A DNA stretch of 46,888 bases from an uncultured Alphaproteobacteria bacterium (GTDB lineage Bacteria > Pseudomonadota > Alphaproteobacteria > Methylaequorales > Methylaequoraceae). The notes beneath the pieces were generated by a model. That model saw nothing but the letters and a program-made list of their open reading frames with translations, made no database searches and had not been told where the DNA came from. Each line of letters opens with the position of its first letter. Position 1 is the first letter of the stretch. The translations under genes were made by a program, and so were the position numbers. The stretch lies in the NCBI GenBank assembly GCA_902625895.1, contig CACODD010000006.1, positions 1 to 46,888 of the forward strand. Direction: 5' to 3'. Shown here in pieces: positions 1 through 8,984 of this stretch.

Positions 1-1
1 A

Positions 2-1072
2 AACCCCGCTGCACTTCTTGAGGAAATAAGGAAGCTGGATGTTGCTGGCATAAAAATTTCAAAAAAAAATTTTAGAATTTCTGAAAATTCTTCGATTATT
101 TTTAGTTTTCATAAAAAAATTGATGAAATAAGAGAAGCAAGAAAGGGTCCTAATAAAATTGGAACTACTGGAAGAGGAATTGGACCTGCATATGAAGATA
201 GGGTTGGAAGAAGAGCTATTCGTTTTACCGATTTAGTTAATAAAGAAGTATTAAAAGAAAAAATAAAAAACGTGTTAGATTATCACAACATTATACTAGC
301 TGGTTTAAACTCAAAATTATTAACTGAAAAAGAAATACATGATGAGATCGACTCATATAAAAAACAAATATTAAAATATGTCGACAGAACCTCTAAAACT
401 CTTAGAGAGGCAAAACGCCATGGAAAAAAGATTCTTTTTGAGGGCGCCCAAGGTGTTCTATTGGATATTGACCATGGTACATATCCTTATGTAACTTCAT
501 CTAACACACTTCCCAGTGCTGCTTCATCAGGTAGTGGCATGTCTATAAAAGATATTGGTTATATTTTAGGAATTGTTAAGGCTTATACAACGAGAGTTGG
601 AAGTGGTCCTTTTCCCTCTGAGTTATCTAATTCTATTGGTCAAAAACTTGGTAAAATTGGTAAAGAGTTTGGAACGGTAACCGGAAGACAGAGAAGGTGT
701 GGTTGGTTTGACTCTGTTATAACACGACACTCTATGGAAGTTGCAGGTATTGATGGAATAGCTTTAACTAAGTTGGATGTTTTGGATAACTTTAAAGAAA
801 TAAAAATCTGTATTGGATATAAAATTAACAATAAAAAGATTGACTACTTTCCTCTTTCAGAATCTGATCAAAAAATTATAAAACCTATTTACGAGACTCA
901 TAAAGGTTGGATGGAAAACACTCAGGGTGCAAGAAGTTGGACTGATCTTCCTGCACTTGCAATTAAATATGTTAGGAGGATTGAAGAACTTTTACAAACA
1001 CAGGTTTCTATTCTATCAACGAGTCCAAGAAGAGAAGATACTATTCTTGTAAGAAATCCTTTTATTGGTTAA
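2..1072 (+). CDS. purA: adenylosuccinate synthetase, 5'-truncated by window edge
   Basis: Joins IMP and aspartate using GTP to give adenylosuccinate, the first committed step to AMP in the cytoplasm. The frame is open from base 2, well before the ORF-track start at 272, and the upstream part reads NPxALLEEI followed by GTTGRGIGPAYEDRVGRRAIR-type sequence, a PurA hallmark. Further on come FEGAQGVLLDIDHGTYPYVT and the VTGRQRRCGWFD region. The N-terminal P-loop-like part (about 100 residues) lies outside the window. The 3' end overlaps the end of rpoH by 11 bases, tail to tail. The GTG at 272 is not the true start. Identification is firm. Confidence 0.97.
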   Translation, partial: NPAALLEEIRKLDVAGIKISKKNFRISENSSIIFSFHKKIDEIREARKGPNKIGTTGRGIGPAYEDRVGRRAIRFTDLVNKEVLKEKIKNVLDYHNIILAGLNSKLLTEKEIHDEIDSYKKQILKYVDRTSKTLREAKRHGKKILFEGAQGVLLDIDHGTYPYVTSSNTLPSAASSGSGMSIKDIGYILGIVKAYTTRVGSGPFPSELSNSIGQKLGKIGKEFGTVTGRQRRCGWFDSVITRHSMEVAGIDGIALTKLDVLDNFKEIKICIGYKINNKKIDYFPLSESDQKIIKPIYETHKGWMENTQGARSWTDLPALAIKYVRRIEELLQTQVSILSTSPRREDTILVRNPFIG

Positions 1073-1961
1073 CGTTTTTTGACTTATAATTTATGTTTTT
1101 TACAACTTTTCTTAACTTTTCAAATGCTCTTACTTCTACTTGCCTTACTCTTTCCCTTGAAATTCCGAAGGATTTGCTTAGTTCGTCCAAAGTAAGTGGA
1201 TCATCTACTAATCTTCTTTGAGTAAGAATTCTTCTTTCTCTTTCATCAAGATTTTTAAGAGCAATCATTAACATATCCTTCCTTTTTAATAATTCGTCCC
1301 TTTGGATAAAGGTATTTTCATGGCTATCCCTTTCATCTTGAATCCCATTGATCCATTCATCTTCATTTTCGGCTGAATAAGGGTTATTAAGAGAGTGGTC
1401 ATGACCTGCGAGTCGTCTATTCATATCTACGACTTCATTTTCAGCCACGTCTAATCTTTCTGCAATTTCTGTAACAAGCTCCGGAGGTAAGTCTCCATCA
1501 TCAAGAGCCTTAAGTTTTCCTTTTAAAGATCTTAAATTAAAAAATAGCTTTTTCTGCGCAGCTGTGGTTCCAATCTTCACAAGTGACCAAGAGTGAAGAA
1601 TGTATTCTTGGATGGAGGCTCTTATCCACCACATTGCGTATGTAGAAAGTCTAAATCCTTTAGAAGGATCAAATCTTTCTAATGATTGAATAAGTCCTAA
1701 ATTACCTTCTGAAATGAGTTCACTTAGCTGAAGGCCGTACCCCCTATATTTCATTGCTAATTTGACAACGAGTCGAAGATGAGAGTTGATAAGTTGGTGA
1801 GCTGCCGAGCTTGATCTAGAGTTAATCCATTCATTAGCTAGCTTGATCTCATTATCGTGGGTCAAAATTGGAAACTTTTGAATCTCACGCAAGTAACTTG
1901 AAATGTCGTTTTGATCAACTGAAATATTAAAATTTTTTCTAAAAAATGTACTCATAATCAT
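1062..1961 (-). CDS. rpoH: RNA polymerase sigma-32 (heat-shock) factor
   Basis: Alternative sigma factor directing heat-shock and envelope-stress promoters. Region 2 shows SEGNLGLIQSLERFDPSKGF and the -10-binding LSTYAMWWIRASI stretch, followed by the RpoH-box-like Q-KKLFFNLR segment (about residues 130-145) that separates sigma-32 from other sigma factors. Region 4 carries LDELSKSFGISRERVRQVE, the helix-turn-helix for the -35 element. At 299 aa it is of family length. Two start codons are close together (MIM); either is possible. It sits just downstream of rluD on the same strand, an order common in Alphaproteobacteria, and converges on purA with overlapping ends. Confidence 0.96.
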   Translation of the reverse strand: MIMSTFFRKNFNISVDQNDISSYLREIQKFPILTHDNEIKLANEWINSRSSSAAHQLINSHLRLVVKLAMKYRGYGLQLSELISEGNLGLIQSLERFDPSKGFRLSTYAMWWIRASIQEYILHSWSLVKIGTTAAQKKLFFNLRSLKGKLKALDDGDLPPELVTEIAERLDVAENEVVDMNRRLAGHDHSLNNPYSAENEDEWINGIQDERDSHENTFIQRDELLKRKDMLMIALKNLDERERRILTQRRLVDDPLTLDELSKSFGISRERVRQVEVRAFEKLRKVVKNINYKSKNVNQ

Positions 1962-2020
1962 TTTATTACATATTTTAAAACTTATTTCAACAATAAAATG
2001 AATATAAGATGAACAAATTA

Positions 2021-3037
2021 TTAATTTTTATTCATAATCTTGGAAATTTTTGAATAATTTGACAAATTATTCGATAATTTTAAGAGATCCTCGGGAAATT
2101 TAGAATCAAATTCTAAGTTTTTTTTTTTCAACGGGTGATAAAACCCTAATTTACTTGCATGAAGTGCGTGTCTTTCGGTTTTAATGAAGTTTTCTGTTAT
2201 AAAAAACCCTAAATTATCTGTAAGTTGAAGATGATAATTATTTCTACTGTATTTTCTATCACCTAAAAGTGGATTGCCAATATAACTCATATGCAGTCTA
2301 ATCTGATGAGTTCTTCCTGTGAAAAGTTTACATTTAACATAGCTTATTTTTATCTTCTCGTTTATATCAAATGAGTTTATAAGCCAAAACTGTGTGATTG
2401 CTATTTTTCCGGAATTTGGCTGTGCAATAGCCATTTTTTGTCTATTTAATTTAGATCTTTCAATATTTGTTTCAATTGTACCACGTTCATTTTTTAAGAA
2501 GTTCCATGTAAATAAATCATATTCTCTTTTTATAGATTTTCTCTTAAACTGTTCGGATAAGCTATTGTGAGTAATGTCATCTTTTGCAAAAACTAAAAGA
2601 CCACTCGTCATTTTATCTATTCTATGAACAACCCCAGGTCTCAATACGCCGCCTATCCCTGACAAGTTTTTACAATGTGATAACAAACCATTAACTAATG
2701 TATTTTCGTTATTTCCTGACCCAGGGTGAACAACAGTTCCAGCCTTTTTATTTAAAACTATCAAATGCTCATCCTCAAATACTATATCTAGTTCTAAATT
2801 TTGGGGAATTAAACTATATTTTTTTGGTTCAGGGATTTCTAGAGTTAGTTTACCCAACTTTTTAAGTTTAACAGAAGGTTGGGTTATTAATTTATCATTG
2901 ATCTTTAAATTTCCATTCGTGATTAATTGTTGAAGACGATTCCTAGACAAATCTTTTAATTTTTGTGTAATAAAAACATCAACTCTTTTATCTAGATCTT
3001 TGCTAGTTATTAAAATCGATATATAATTTTGTTTCAA
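2021..3037 (-). CDS. rluD: 23S rRNA pseudouridine synthase, RluD/RluA family
   Basis: Isomerises specific uridines of 23S rRNA to pseudouridine. An N-terminal S4 RNA-binding domain (about residues 17-65, SRNRLQQLITNGNLKIN) precedes the RluA catalytic domain, with the catalytic Asp in HRIDKMTSG (D141), then the TGRTHQIRLHM and LGDRKY motifs and RHALHA near the end. Length 338 aa is usual. The only plausible start is a TTG whose first base (3037) is also the first base of the ATG of the divergent neighbour. RluD rather than RluC is inferred from the rpoH neighbourhood and S4 domain. Confidence 0.92.
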   Translation of the reverse strand: MKQNYISILITSKDLDKRVDVFITQKLKDLSRNRLQQLITNGNLKINDKLITQPSVKLKKLGKLTLEIPEPKKYSLIPQNLELDIVFEDEHLIVLNKKAGTVVHPGSGNNENTLVNGLLSHCKNLSGIGGVLRPGVVHRIDKMTSGLLVFAKDDITHNSLSEQFKRKSIKREYDLFTWNFLKNERGTIETNIERSKLNRQKMAIAQPNSGKIAITQFWLINSFDINEKIKISYVKCKLFTGRTHQIRLHMSYIGNPLLGDRKYSRNNYHLQLTDNLGFFITENFIKTERHALHASKLGFYHPLKKKNLEFDSKFPEDLLKLSNNLSNYSKISKIMNKN

Positions 3038-3324
3038 TGAGAAAGTTCCTAAAATTTACTGTTATTTTTCTTGGTATTTTGATAGTTACACTTTTTTGTA
3101 TTACAATATTTGCAATATATAACAAATACAATAATTATGATTTAAAAAATTTTAACTCTCTTAAGTTAGAACCACAAATAGAGGAATTTTTAACTATAAA
3201 AGATTTTCAAATTCAAAAAAATCTTATACACTTTCGTCTTGAAAATAATGATGATAATAGCCAATTTATTAGGACTTATAATCTTAGGAATGGAAAACTT
3301 TCAACAGAAATAAAAATTAAATGA
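3037..3324 (+). CDS. small single-pass membrane protein, DUF6476-like
   Basis: A 95-residue protein with one N-terminal transmembrane segment (about residues 5-27, VIFLGILIVTLFCITIF) and a short soluble domain ending in a beta-rich stretch (FIRTYNLRNGKLSTEI). Small one-helix proteins of this kind, annotated DUF6476, lie divergent from rluD in other Alphaproteobacteria; I assign the family from that context and the general look, not from a search. Function unknown. It starts head to head with rluD, sharing one base, and its stop overlaps the ATG of the next gene (ATGA), so it is the first gene of a three-gene operon. Confidence 0.6.
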   Translation: MRKFLKFTVIFLGILIVTLFCITIFAIYNKYNNYDLKNFNSLKLEPQIEEFLTIKDFQIQKNLIHFRLENNDDNSQFIRTYNLRNGKLSTEIKIK

Positions 3325-3776
3325 TTTCAAAAAAATTATTAATATTTCTTAGCTCCTGGATAATTGAAAATACTGAATTTAATCAGAAAATCGAAGATCC
3401 TAAGTTCTTTAGACTTACTGAAGACGAGATGTCAGATAAAGCTTGTTTTTCGTCTGAAAACTGCAGAGTAAAGGCTTATTATGTTAAGGATAGTGGTATT
3501 TACTACATTGATGAGATGCAGCCCGAGAAAGATATTTGTGACAAATCCATTATTTTGCATGAGATGGTTCATCATTATCAAAAAAATGATGATAGAGTAA
3601 TTGAATTAGACGAAAGAACACTTTGGACACTTCAAGAAAGACAAGCAATTTACTATCAAAACCTTTTTTTAATTTCTCAAAAAAGATTAAATGACAATCA
3701 AGGCCCAGAAAATGTACTTGAATGTGAAGGAGGTTCTTACTTAGATCTACAATATAAATATAATGAGTCCAAATGA
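3321..3776 (+). CDS. small HExxH metallopeptidase-like protein, copy 1 (DUF6647-like)
   Basis: A 151-residue protein with a zincin motif HEMVHH (H80, E81, H84) and a downstream ERQAxxxQN segment (E106) that could give the third zinc ligand, as in gluzincins. Cysteines at 42, 48 and 73 flank the motif. The N-terminus (ISKKLLIFLSSWI) is hydrophobic and may be a signal or anchor. A related protein is encoded at 29031-29420 with the same HExxH, similarly placed cysteines and the same ExxA...QN segment. The likely family is DUF6647; substrate and location are unknown. Start ATG overlaps the previous stop by four bases, which indicates translational coupling. Confidence 0.65.
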   Translation: MISKKLLIFLSSWIIENTEFNQKIEDPKFFRLTEDEMSDKACFSSENCRVKAYYVKDSGIYYIDEMQPEKDICDKSIILHEMVHHYQKNDDRVIELDERTLWTLQERQAIYYQNLFLISQKRLNDNQGPENVLECEGGSYLDLQYKYNESK

Positions 3777-3788
3777 GAGTAATTTAAT

Positions 3789-4619
3789 TTGAAAAATAAA
3801 ACAAATCTTATTCAACTTTCATTTGAAAATACAACAGCTCATTTATTCAAAAAACATATTTTTGATGGCAAAATTTTACTTATAAAAGATTCTAAAGAAA
3901 TCTTAAACATTATCAAGCTAACAGAGCAATATTTTAATTACCTTTTTAATACAAGGATAACTAATTCAGATAAACTAAAAATAAATTACAATAAAGAAAA
4001 CTCTATTTTTTTTCAGATTATTCAAAATAGAATAAAGTTTTGTAAATTGATAAGAAAATGCTTTACAAATTTTCTTTTACAAATTGAATTAGATTTTCAG
4101 AGTACTTTTATGGATTACATTACATTTAGATATAGTCCAGCAAGTGGTATGAAAAATATTGGAACATTGATTCCAACTCCAGCTCACAGGGACACATGGG
4201 CTTCAAATATTTTTAATCAAATTAATTTTTGGTTTCCAACTCATAATGTTTCAAATCGTAATTCAATTTTTTTTGTTCCTAAATACTTCCAAAAAAGTGT
4301 AAGCAATAACAGCGATGAATGGAGTTTTTATAGATATAAAAAAACAAAAGAATTTCTTTCAACACCAGTTTCAAATATAAAATTTCCACAAAATCAAATT
4401 GTCAGTTTCAATGTCAAAAAAGGTGAAGTTTTGTGCTTCTCAGGTCATCACATTCATGGAAGCTTGGTAGGTGACAGTGATAGACTTAATCTGGAAACAA
4501 GAATTGTTTGTGACAATGATGAAAAAACCTATAAAATACCAGTTAATTTAGATGCAATGGGAACTGTAAGAAAAAATAAGTGGTTTAGAAACTTAAAAAC
4601 TGGAAAAAGTTATATTTAA
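3789..4619 (+). CDS. Fe(II)/2-oxoglutarate-dependent oxygenase-like protein
   Basis: A 276-residue protein with the facial-triad pattern of phytanoyl-CoA-type dioxygenases: HxD at H133-D135 (PAHRDTW) and a distal histidine in SGHHIHGS (H220-H223), followed by RLNLETR, where an arginine would bind 2-oxoglutarate. It starts at TTG, with GAGAG about nine bases upstream and no better in-frame ATG near the N-terminus. It is last in the DUF6476/zincin operon and converges on blh with a four-base overlap. The substrate is unknown; closeness to the carotenoid genes is suggestive only, as it is on the other strand and in another operon. Confidence 0.65.
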   Translation: MKNKTNLIQLSFENTTAHLFKKHIFDGKILLIKDSKEILNIIKLTEQYFNYLFNTRITNSDKLKINYNKENSIFFQIIQNRIKFCKLIRKCFTNFLLQIELDFQSTFMDYITFRYSPASGMKNIGTLIPTPAHRDTWASNIFNQINFWFPTHNVSNRNSIFFVPKYFQKSVSNNSDEWSFYRYKKTKEFLSTPVSNIKFPQNQIVSFNVKKGEVLCFSGHHIHGSLVGDSDRLNLETRIVCDNDEKTYKIPVNLDAMGTVRKNKWFRNLKTGKSYI

Positions 4620-5500
4620 TTCTTCAAGAAATTAACCAACAAAATATGGGAAACGGTTAGGGAAGATAGTCCTACCACTATATAATTTATTTGAAGTAAA
4701 TTTATGTCATTCTTCATAAAATAATAAAGAAGAGTAAAAAATAAAATAGTAATGACAGTCATAGGAATAGTCTTAAAAAAAAGTTCTCCGAATTTTAAAT
4801 CAAGATTATTTTTTTCATCTAACAAATGTCGAGTAGAATGAAGAAAACAAAAATAAATAAAAAAAGATAGAAGAGGTTCAAAAAACCAAAAACAAAAGAA
4901 TAGTAAAATGAATTCACTTAAAACTAAATAAACTTTACTTTTATTTTGATACAATAACCAACTCTTTAACAACCAGACAAATATCAGTATTATTAAAAAA
5001 AAATACAAATAGTTAAAATATTTACTTACTTCAATTAAAAAAGAACTGTCTACAAAAAAAAAAGAGAAAATTTCAATTGATTCTTCCAGGTGAAACTTAA
5101 ACGGAAGAGAAATAACAAATATTCCTCTAATTAAAACTTCAATAAATGCAAATTTTGATTTCTCTATACAATCGCTGACACCAAAGTGTAAAATGGAAAG
5201 AAACAAAAAAATAGTAAATAATAAATGAGGATATTTTATCCATGAGAAAAAAAAGATTACAGGTACTAATATATAGATTAGAAGAAATAATAGCGTTTCA
5301 AAATTACTATTAATGATTCCTTTATGTTTTGCTATGTCTAGATCTAAACTTCCGTGTGCAAGTCCCGGCCATAGAATGGGTAAAGAAAAAAGTAAAATTT
5401 GATTTAAATAATTACCCGAAAAAAGCTCTTCAAAAAATAATGTAACTGGAATCATTAAAAAAATTGAAAATAGGAATAGCTTTGTGTCTAGTTGTTTCAT
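4616..5500 (-). CDS. blh: beta-carotene 15,15'-dioxygenase, Brp/Blh family
   Basis: Cleaves beta-carotene at the centre into two molecules of all-trans-retinal, the chromophore for the proteorhodopsin nearby. It is a polytopic inner-membrane protein of 294 aa with the family's conserved histidines: HGSLD (H49), LHFGVSD (H105), and LHSTRHL (H221 and H225), expected to hold the catalytic iron. It is the last gene of the crt operon, and its start overlaps the crtY stop by four bases (ATGA). The 3' end overlaps the convergent oxygenase gene by four bases. Confidence 0.95.
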   Translation of the reverse strand: MKQLDTKLFLFSIFLMIPVTLFFEELFSGNYLNQILLFSLPILWPGLAHGSLDLDIAKHKGIINSNFETLLFLLIYILVPVIFFFSWIKYPHLLFTIFLFLSILHFGVSDCIEKSKFAFIEVLIRGIFVISLPFKFHLEESIEIFSFFFVDSSFLIEVSKYFNYLYFFLIILIFVWLLKSWLLYQNKSKVYLVLSEFILLFFCFWFFEPLLSFFIYFCFLHSTRHLLDEKNNLDLKFGELFFKTIPMTVITILFFTLLYYFMKNDINLLQINYIVVGLSSLTVSHILLVNFLKN

Positions 5501-6612
5501 CTTATTTCAAAAACCGATTTTATTAACGAAATTTTGGGAAGTGAGAGGATTATTTTAAAGGTTTCAAAAAGGTTGGCGGTATTTGTTAAAAATTTTACTA
5601 TAGTAGGTAAGCTATTACTTTTAAAAAATCTTTCAAAAAATTGCAAAGCTGTTTCAGGATTATTTTCAATAAATTTACAAAAGGTATTGTCTAGAAAATT
5701 TAAAAAATTATTTTTTCTTATTTTAGGATACTTTTCTTTGATTATACAATCTACTATTTGCTTAGAATAAATAAATGAATTCTGTAAAGAATATCCTGTA
5801 GATTGTTTTACCCAATTCCCAGCAGTACCAATTTTAATACAATTTTCCATATTTTTTTCAATAATCTTGAACATCGGAATTACACCTGATTCACAAAATC
5901 TAATTTTATATTTTTTTCCAAAATAATTTCTAGACATATACATTTCTATATCTTGTTTATATTTTGACCTACTTAAAGTCTTCTTTGAAAAATAAGTAGT
6001 TTCTACTAATATTTTATTTTGGCTAAATGGTAAGATATAAATAAAATTAAAATTATTTTTTTTATTTTGTATATCCATTAATATTACTTCATCTTTGTTT
6101 ATAATGTTTTCTTTGAATGTAATTTCCACACCGTAAAAATGTTGTAATAATCTGTGTGATTTTTCCAAATCGGTGTCTATTCTACTATCGAATAATAATT
6201 GAGAAGTATAAATCTTTTTTTCGGTATTAATTTCTACAATATTATTGTTTGACTTTAATGATTTTATGTTTGCACCCAAAATTATCTTAAAATTCTTTCT
6301 TTTTTTAAGTCTGCCTAAAAAAAAATTATAAAGATTGTTTGACTTTATCCTTAAATATTCGATTCCACTAAAATTTAATGAATGTTTTTTTCCTTTAATA
6401 ATTACACATACTTTTTTCCATTTATTATCAGCAGATTTATTTAAAATATTGTAAGGAATATTCCAAAAACAGAGGTTTTTTTCAAATCTTAAATTTTTTT
6501 CTTTCTCTAATAAAAGTACTTTTTTATTAGTTCTTTTTGTTATTTCATCAGCTAGTACCAGACCAGATACTCCTGCTCCAACAATAATTATATCGAATCT
6601 TTTTTTAATCAC
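5497..6612 (-). CDS. crtY: lycopene beta-cyclase
   Basis: Closes both ends of lycopene to beta-ionone rings, making beta-carotene. A Rossmann FAD/NAD-binding start (IIIVGAGVSGLVLA, residues 9-22) leads the protein. Later come FDSRID and the YGVEITF motif seen in CrtY cyclases, FIYILPFS, and a C-terminal GTAGNWVKQSTGYSLQN stretch matching the cyclase GxxG...GY pattern. At 371 aa it is slightly shorter than most CrtY (about 380-390). It overlaps crtB by eight bases upstream and blh by four downstream, so translation is probably coupled through the operon. Confidence 0.93.
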   Translation of the reverse strand: MIKKRFDIIIVGAGVSGLVLADEITKRTNKKVLLLEKEKNLRFEKNLCFWNIPYNILNKSADNKWKKVCVIIKGKKHSLNFSGIEYLRIKSNNLYNFFLGRLKKRKNFKIILGANIKSLKSNNNIVEINTEKKIYTSQLLFDSRIDTDLEKSHRLLQHFYGVEITFKENIINKDEVILMDIQNKKNNFNFIYILPFSQNKILVETTYFSKKTLSRSKYKQDIEMYMSRNYFGKKYKIRFCESGVIPMFKIIEKNMENCIKIGTAGNWVKQSTGYSLQNSFIYSKQIVDCIIKEKYPKIRKNNFLNFLDNTFCKFIENNPETALQFFERFFKSNSLPTIVKFLTNTANLFETFKIILSLPKISLIKSVFEIR

Positions 6613-7519
6613 ATTTAATTAAAACTATTTTTTTAATACTTTTATTAAGTTTTTCTCTTATATTTGATTTTTTACATGTTTGCCCATTATAGATTAATTT
6701 TATCAAAACTTTGATTGTTTTAATCACTTTTTCTATTTTAGTTAGATAGATTCTTTGCTTCCGTATATTGTATTTGTTGTTTTTAATTTTTGTACCAATC
6801 GATTGATATAAATAAGATGCAATTGCAATAGGAAATCTATATTTTAAAGGTAATTTAATAATTCCTTCCCAGGCTAAGTCATAAATAATATCTGATGTAT
6901 CTATCAGTTTTTTTAAATCTTTGGAGAATTCTTTTTGGAGTTTGTCACTGAGTGGAATATCATAAAAATCATTTTTCACATGAACTCTAATCTCTTTTGG
7001 AATATAAATTCTATCTCTTAGTAAATCTTCTTTGACATCTCTGGAAATATTGGTTAGTTGCATTGCTATTCCAAGATAAATAGCATTAAATTTTAATGAA
7101 CTTTCTTTTACTCCCATAATATCACACATCATTAAGCCAACCGTTCCAGCAACTTTATAACTATAACAAAATAATTGCTTATAATCTTTAATATTGACCT
7201 TGCTTAAATCACTCAAAATTCCCTCAATTAGAGCATTTGGTATTCTATGATCAATTTTGTATTTAGACATTAAATTAATAAAATTACGAATTATTTGATT
7301 TTTTGACTTTCTTGTTAATAACTCCTTTTTAATTTTAGTTAATTTTATTTTTGAAACTTTTTTAGACAATTTTTTGTCATCACCCAAGTCGTCAACAAAT
7401 CTACAAAATAGATAAAGTACTTTGATATCGTCTCTTTTATCAGTTGAGAAAAATAATGATGCAAAATAAAAGGTTTTGGCTCTATTTTTTAATGAAAAGT
7501 TAGCTTTTTTTAGATTCAT
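6605..7519 (-). CDS. crtB: phytoene synthase
   Basis: Condenses two geranylgeranyl diphosphates head to head to phytoene, the first carotenoid step. The first Asp-rich motif is CRFVDDLGDD (D43-D47) and the second is LTNISRDVKEDLLRDRIYIP, a clear squalene/phytoene synthase signature. At 304 aa it is of normal size; the C-terminus is very lysine-rich. The start lies inside the 3' end of crtI (20-base overlap), and its own end overlaps crtY by eight bases. Confidence 0.95.
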   Translation of the reverse strand: MNLKKANFSLKNRAKTFYFASLFFSTDKRDDIKVLYLFCRFVDDLGDDKKLSKKVSKIKLTKIKKELLTRKSKNQIIRNFINLMSKYKIDHRIPNALIEGILSDLSKVNIKDYKQLFCYSYKVAGTVGLMMCDIMGVKESSLKFNAIYLGIAMQLTNISRDVKEDLLRDRIYIPKEIRVHVKNDFYDIPLSDKLQKEFSKDLKKLIDTSDIIYDLAWEGIIKLPLKYRFPIAIASYLYQSIGTKIKNNKYNIRKQRIYLTKIEKVIKTIKVLIKLIYNGQTCKKSNIREKLNKSIKKIVLIKCD

Positions 7520-8984
7520 TTTTAAGAATATTTTCGAGTACTTTAGCTGAGCTTATTACTCCTGGCACACCAGCTCCGGGATGACAACCTGCACCTACAA
7601 AATATAAATTTTTAAAATTTTCAGATTTGTTATGAAATCTAAACCAAGCAGATTGCCTAAAAATCGGAGAAACAGAAAATCCGGCCCCAAATAGTGAGTT
7701 ATAATCGTTTTTAAAATCATGAGGAGACATGTGAAAGCAAACTTTTAAATTTTTACGCAAATCCGGTAAAATTGTTTGTTCAAGAGCAATTAAGATTTTT
7801 TTTTCATAAGTCTTACCATAATTTTTCCAATCAATTTGTTTTTTAAGATTAGGAACTGGCGATAAAACATAAAAACTATCACATCCTTTAGGAGCCATTG
7901 ATTTGTCAGTTGCAGTTGGCCTATGAAGGTAAAGACTAAAGTCGTCAGCCAAAATTTTATTTTTAAAAATATCATTCAATAAGCCCTCATACCTTTTTCC
8001 CATCCATATGGTATGATGTGCTATATTTTTATATATTTTTTTTGTTCCAAAATAAATAACGAAAAGACCCATCGAATAATCCATTGTATCGACTTTTTTT
8101 TGATGCCACTTTTTATTATTTTTTGATTTAATTAAATATTTATAAGTATATGCAGGATCGGTATTCATAACTATTTTATTGGCATAAACAACTTTGTTTT
8201 TAAATTTTACTCCTATTGCCTGTTCGTCTTTTGTTAAAATCCTTTTAATTTCTGTATTTTTAAAAATTTTTATATTTTCCTCTTTCATAAGTTTTTCAAA
8301 GCCTTGTACAATTTTTCCAGTGCCCCCAATAGCATAATGAACTCCCCATTTTCTCTCTAAATAATGGATTAAATTATATATTGAAGTTGTATCAATCGGA
8401 TTCCCGCCTAATAAAAGGGGTTGAATGCTAAAAGCTTGTCTAATTTGTTCATTCTTAATAAATTTAGATACTAATCTAAAAACACTTAAATAACTTTTTA
8501 ATTTAATTAAAGTTGGGATTTGACGAATCATGAAAAAAAAATCATGAAAGGGGACAAATGAAAGTTTTTCAAACCCTACCTTAAAAATTTTTTCAGAGAA
8601 ATTTAATAGACGTCTGTATCCGCTAACATCTCTTGGATCAAATTTTGAAATTTCTTTCTCAGTCCTTTTTAAGCTTTTTGAATAGTCAAATATTTTTTTG
8701 TTTGAGGAAAAATAAAATCGATACCAGGGATCTAACTCGACGAACTTAACATATTTTTTTCTATTTTTTTTGAATAGTTCGAACAATTCATTGAATAAAA
8801 ATGGAGCAGTAATAACTGTTGGACCAGCATCAAAAGTAAATCCAGATTTTTTAAATACTCTTGCTCTTCCACCTAATTGATTTAATTTTTCGTAAACTGA
8901 CACTTCATAACCTAAAGATTTTAACCTAAGTGCAGCAGAAATACCTCCAAACCCTGAACCTACAACAATTGCAGTTTTATTCAT
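7500..8984 (-). CDS. crtI: phytoene desaturase (lycopene-forming)
   Basis: FAD-dependent enzyme introducing four double bonds into phytoene to give lycopene. The N-terminus has the dinucleotide fold VVGSGFGGISAALRL and the LGGRA and GFTFDAGPTV motifs of CrtI. The C-terminus has YFVGAGCHPGAGVPGV, the bacterial CrtI signature. Length 494 aa is typical. It begins directly after the crtE stop, with no gap, and overlaps crtB by 20 bases. The ORF at 7790-7975 on the same strand is a frame shadow. Confidence 0.96.
   Translation of the reverse strand: MNKTAIVVGSGFGGISAALRLKSLGYEVSVYEKLNQLGGRARVFKKSGFTFDAGPTVITAPFLFNELFELFKKNRKKYVKFVELDPWYRFYFSSNKKIFDYSKSLKRTEKEISKFDPRDVSGYRRLLNFSEKIFKVGFEKLSFVPFHDFFFMIRQIPTLIKLKSYLSVFRLVSKFIKNEQIRQAFSIQPLLLGGNPIDTTSIYNLIHYLERKWGVHYAIGGTGKIVQGFEKLMKEENIKIFKNTEIKRILTKDEQAIGVKFKNKVVYANKIVMNTDPAYTYKYLIKSKNNKKWHQKKVDTMDYSMGLFVIYFGTKKIYKNIAHHTIWMGKRYEGLLNDIFKNKILADDFSLYLHRPTATDKSMAPKGCDSFYVLSPVPNLKKQIDWKNYGKTYEKKILIALEQTILPDLRKNLKVCFHMSPHDFKNDYNSLFGAGFSVSPIFRQSAWFRFHNKSENFKNLYFVGAGCHPGAGVPGVISSAKVLENILKNESKKS

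Noticed and set aside
5492-5770. 92-aa plus-strand ORF opposite the crtY 3' end
   Set aside because: Mirror frame of a confident crtY; no domain.
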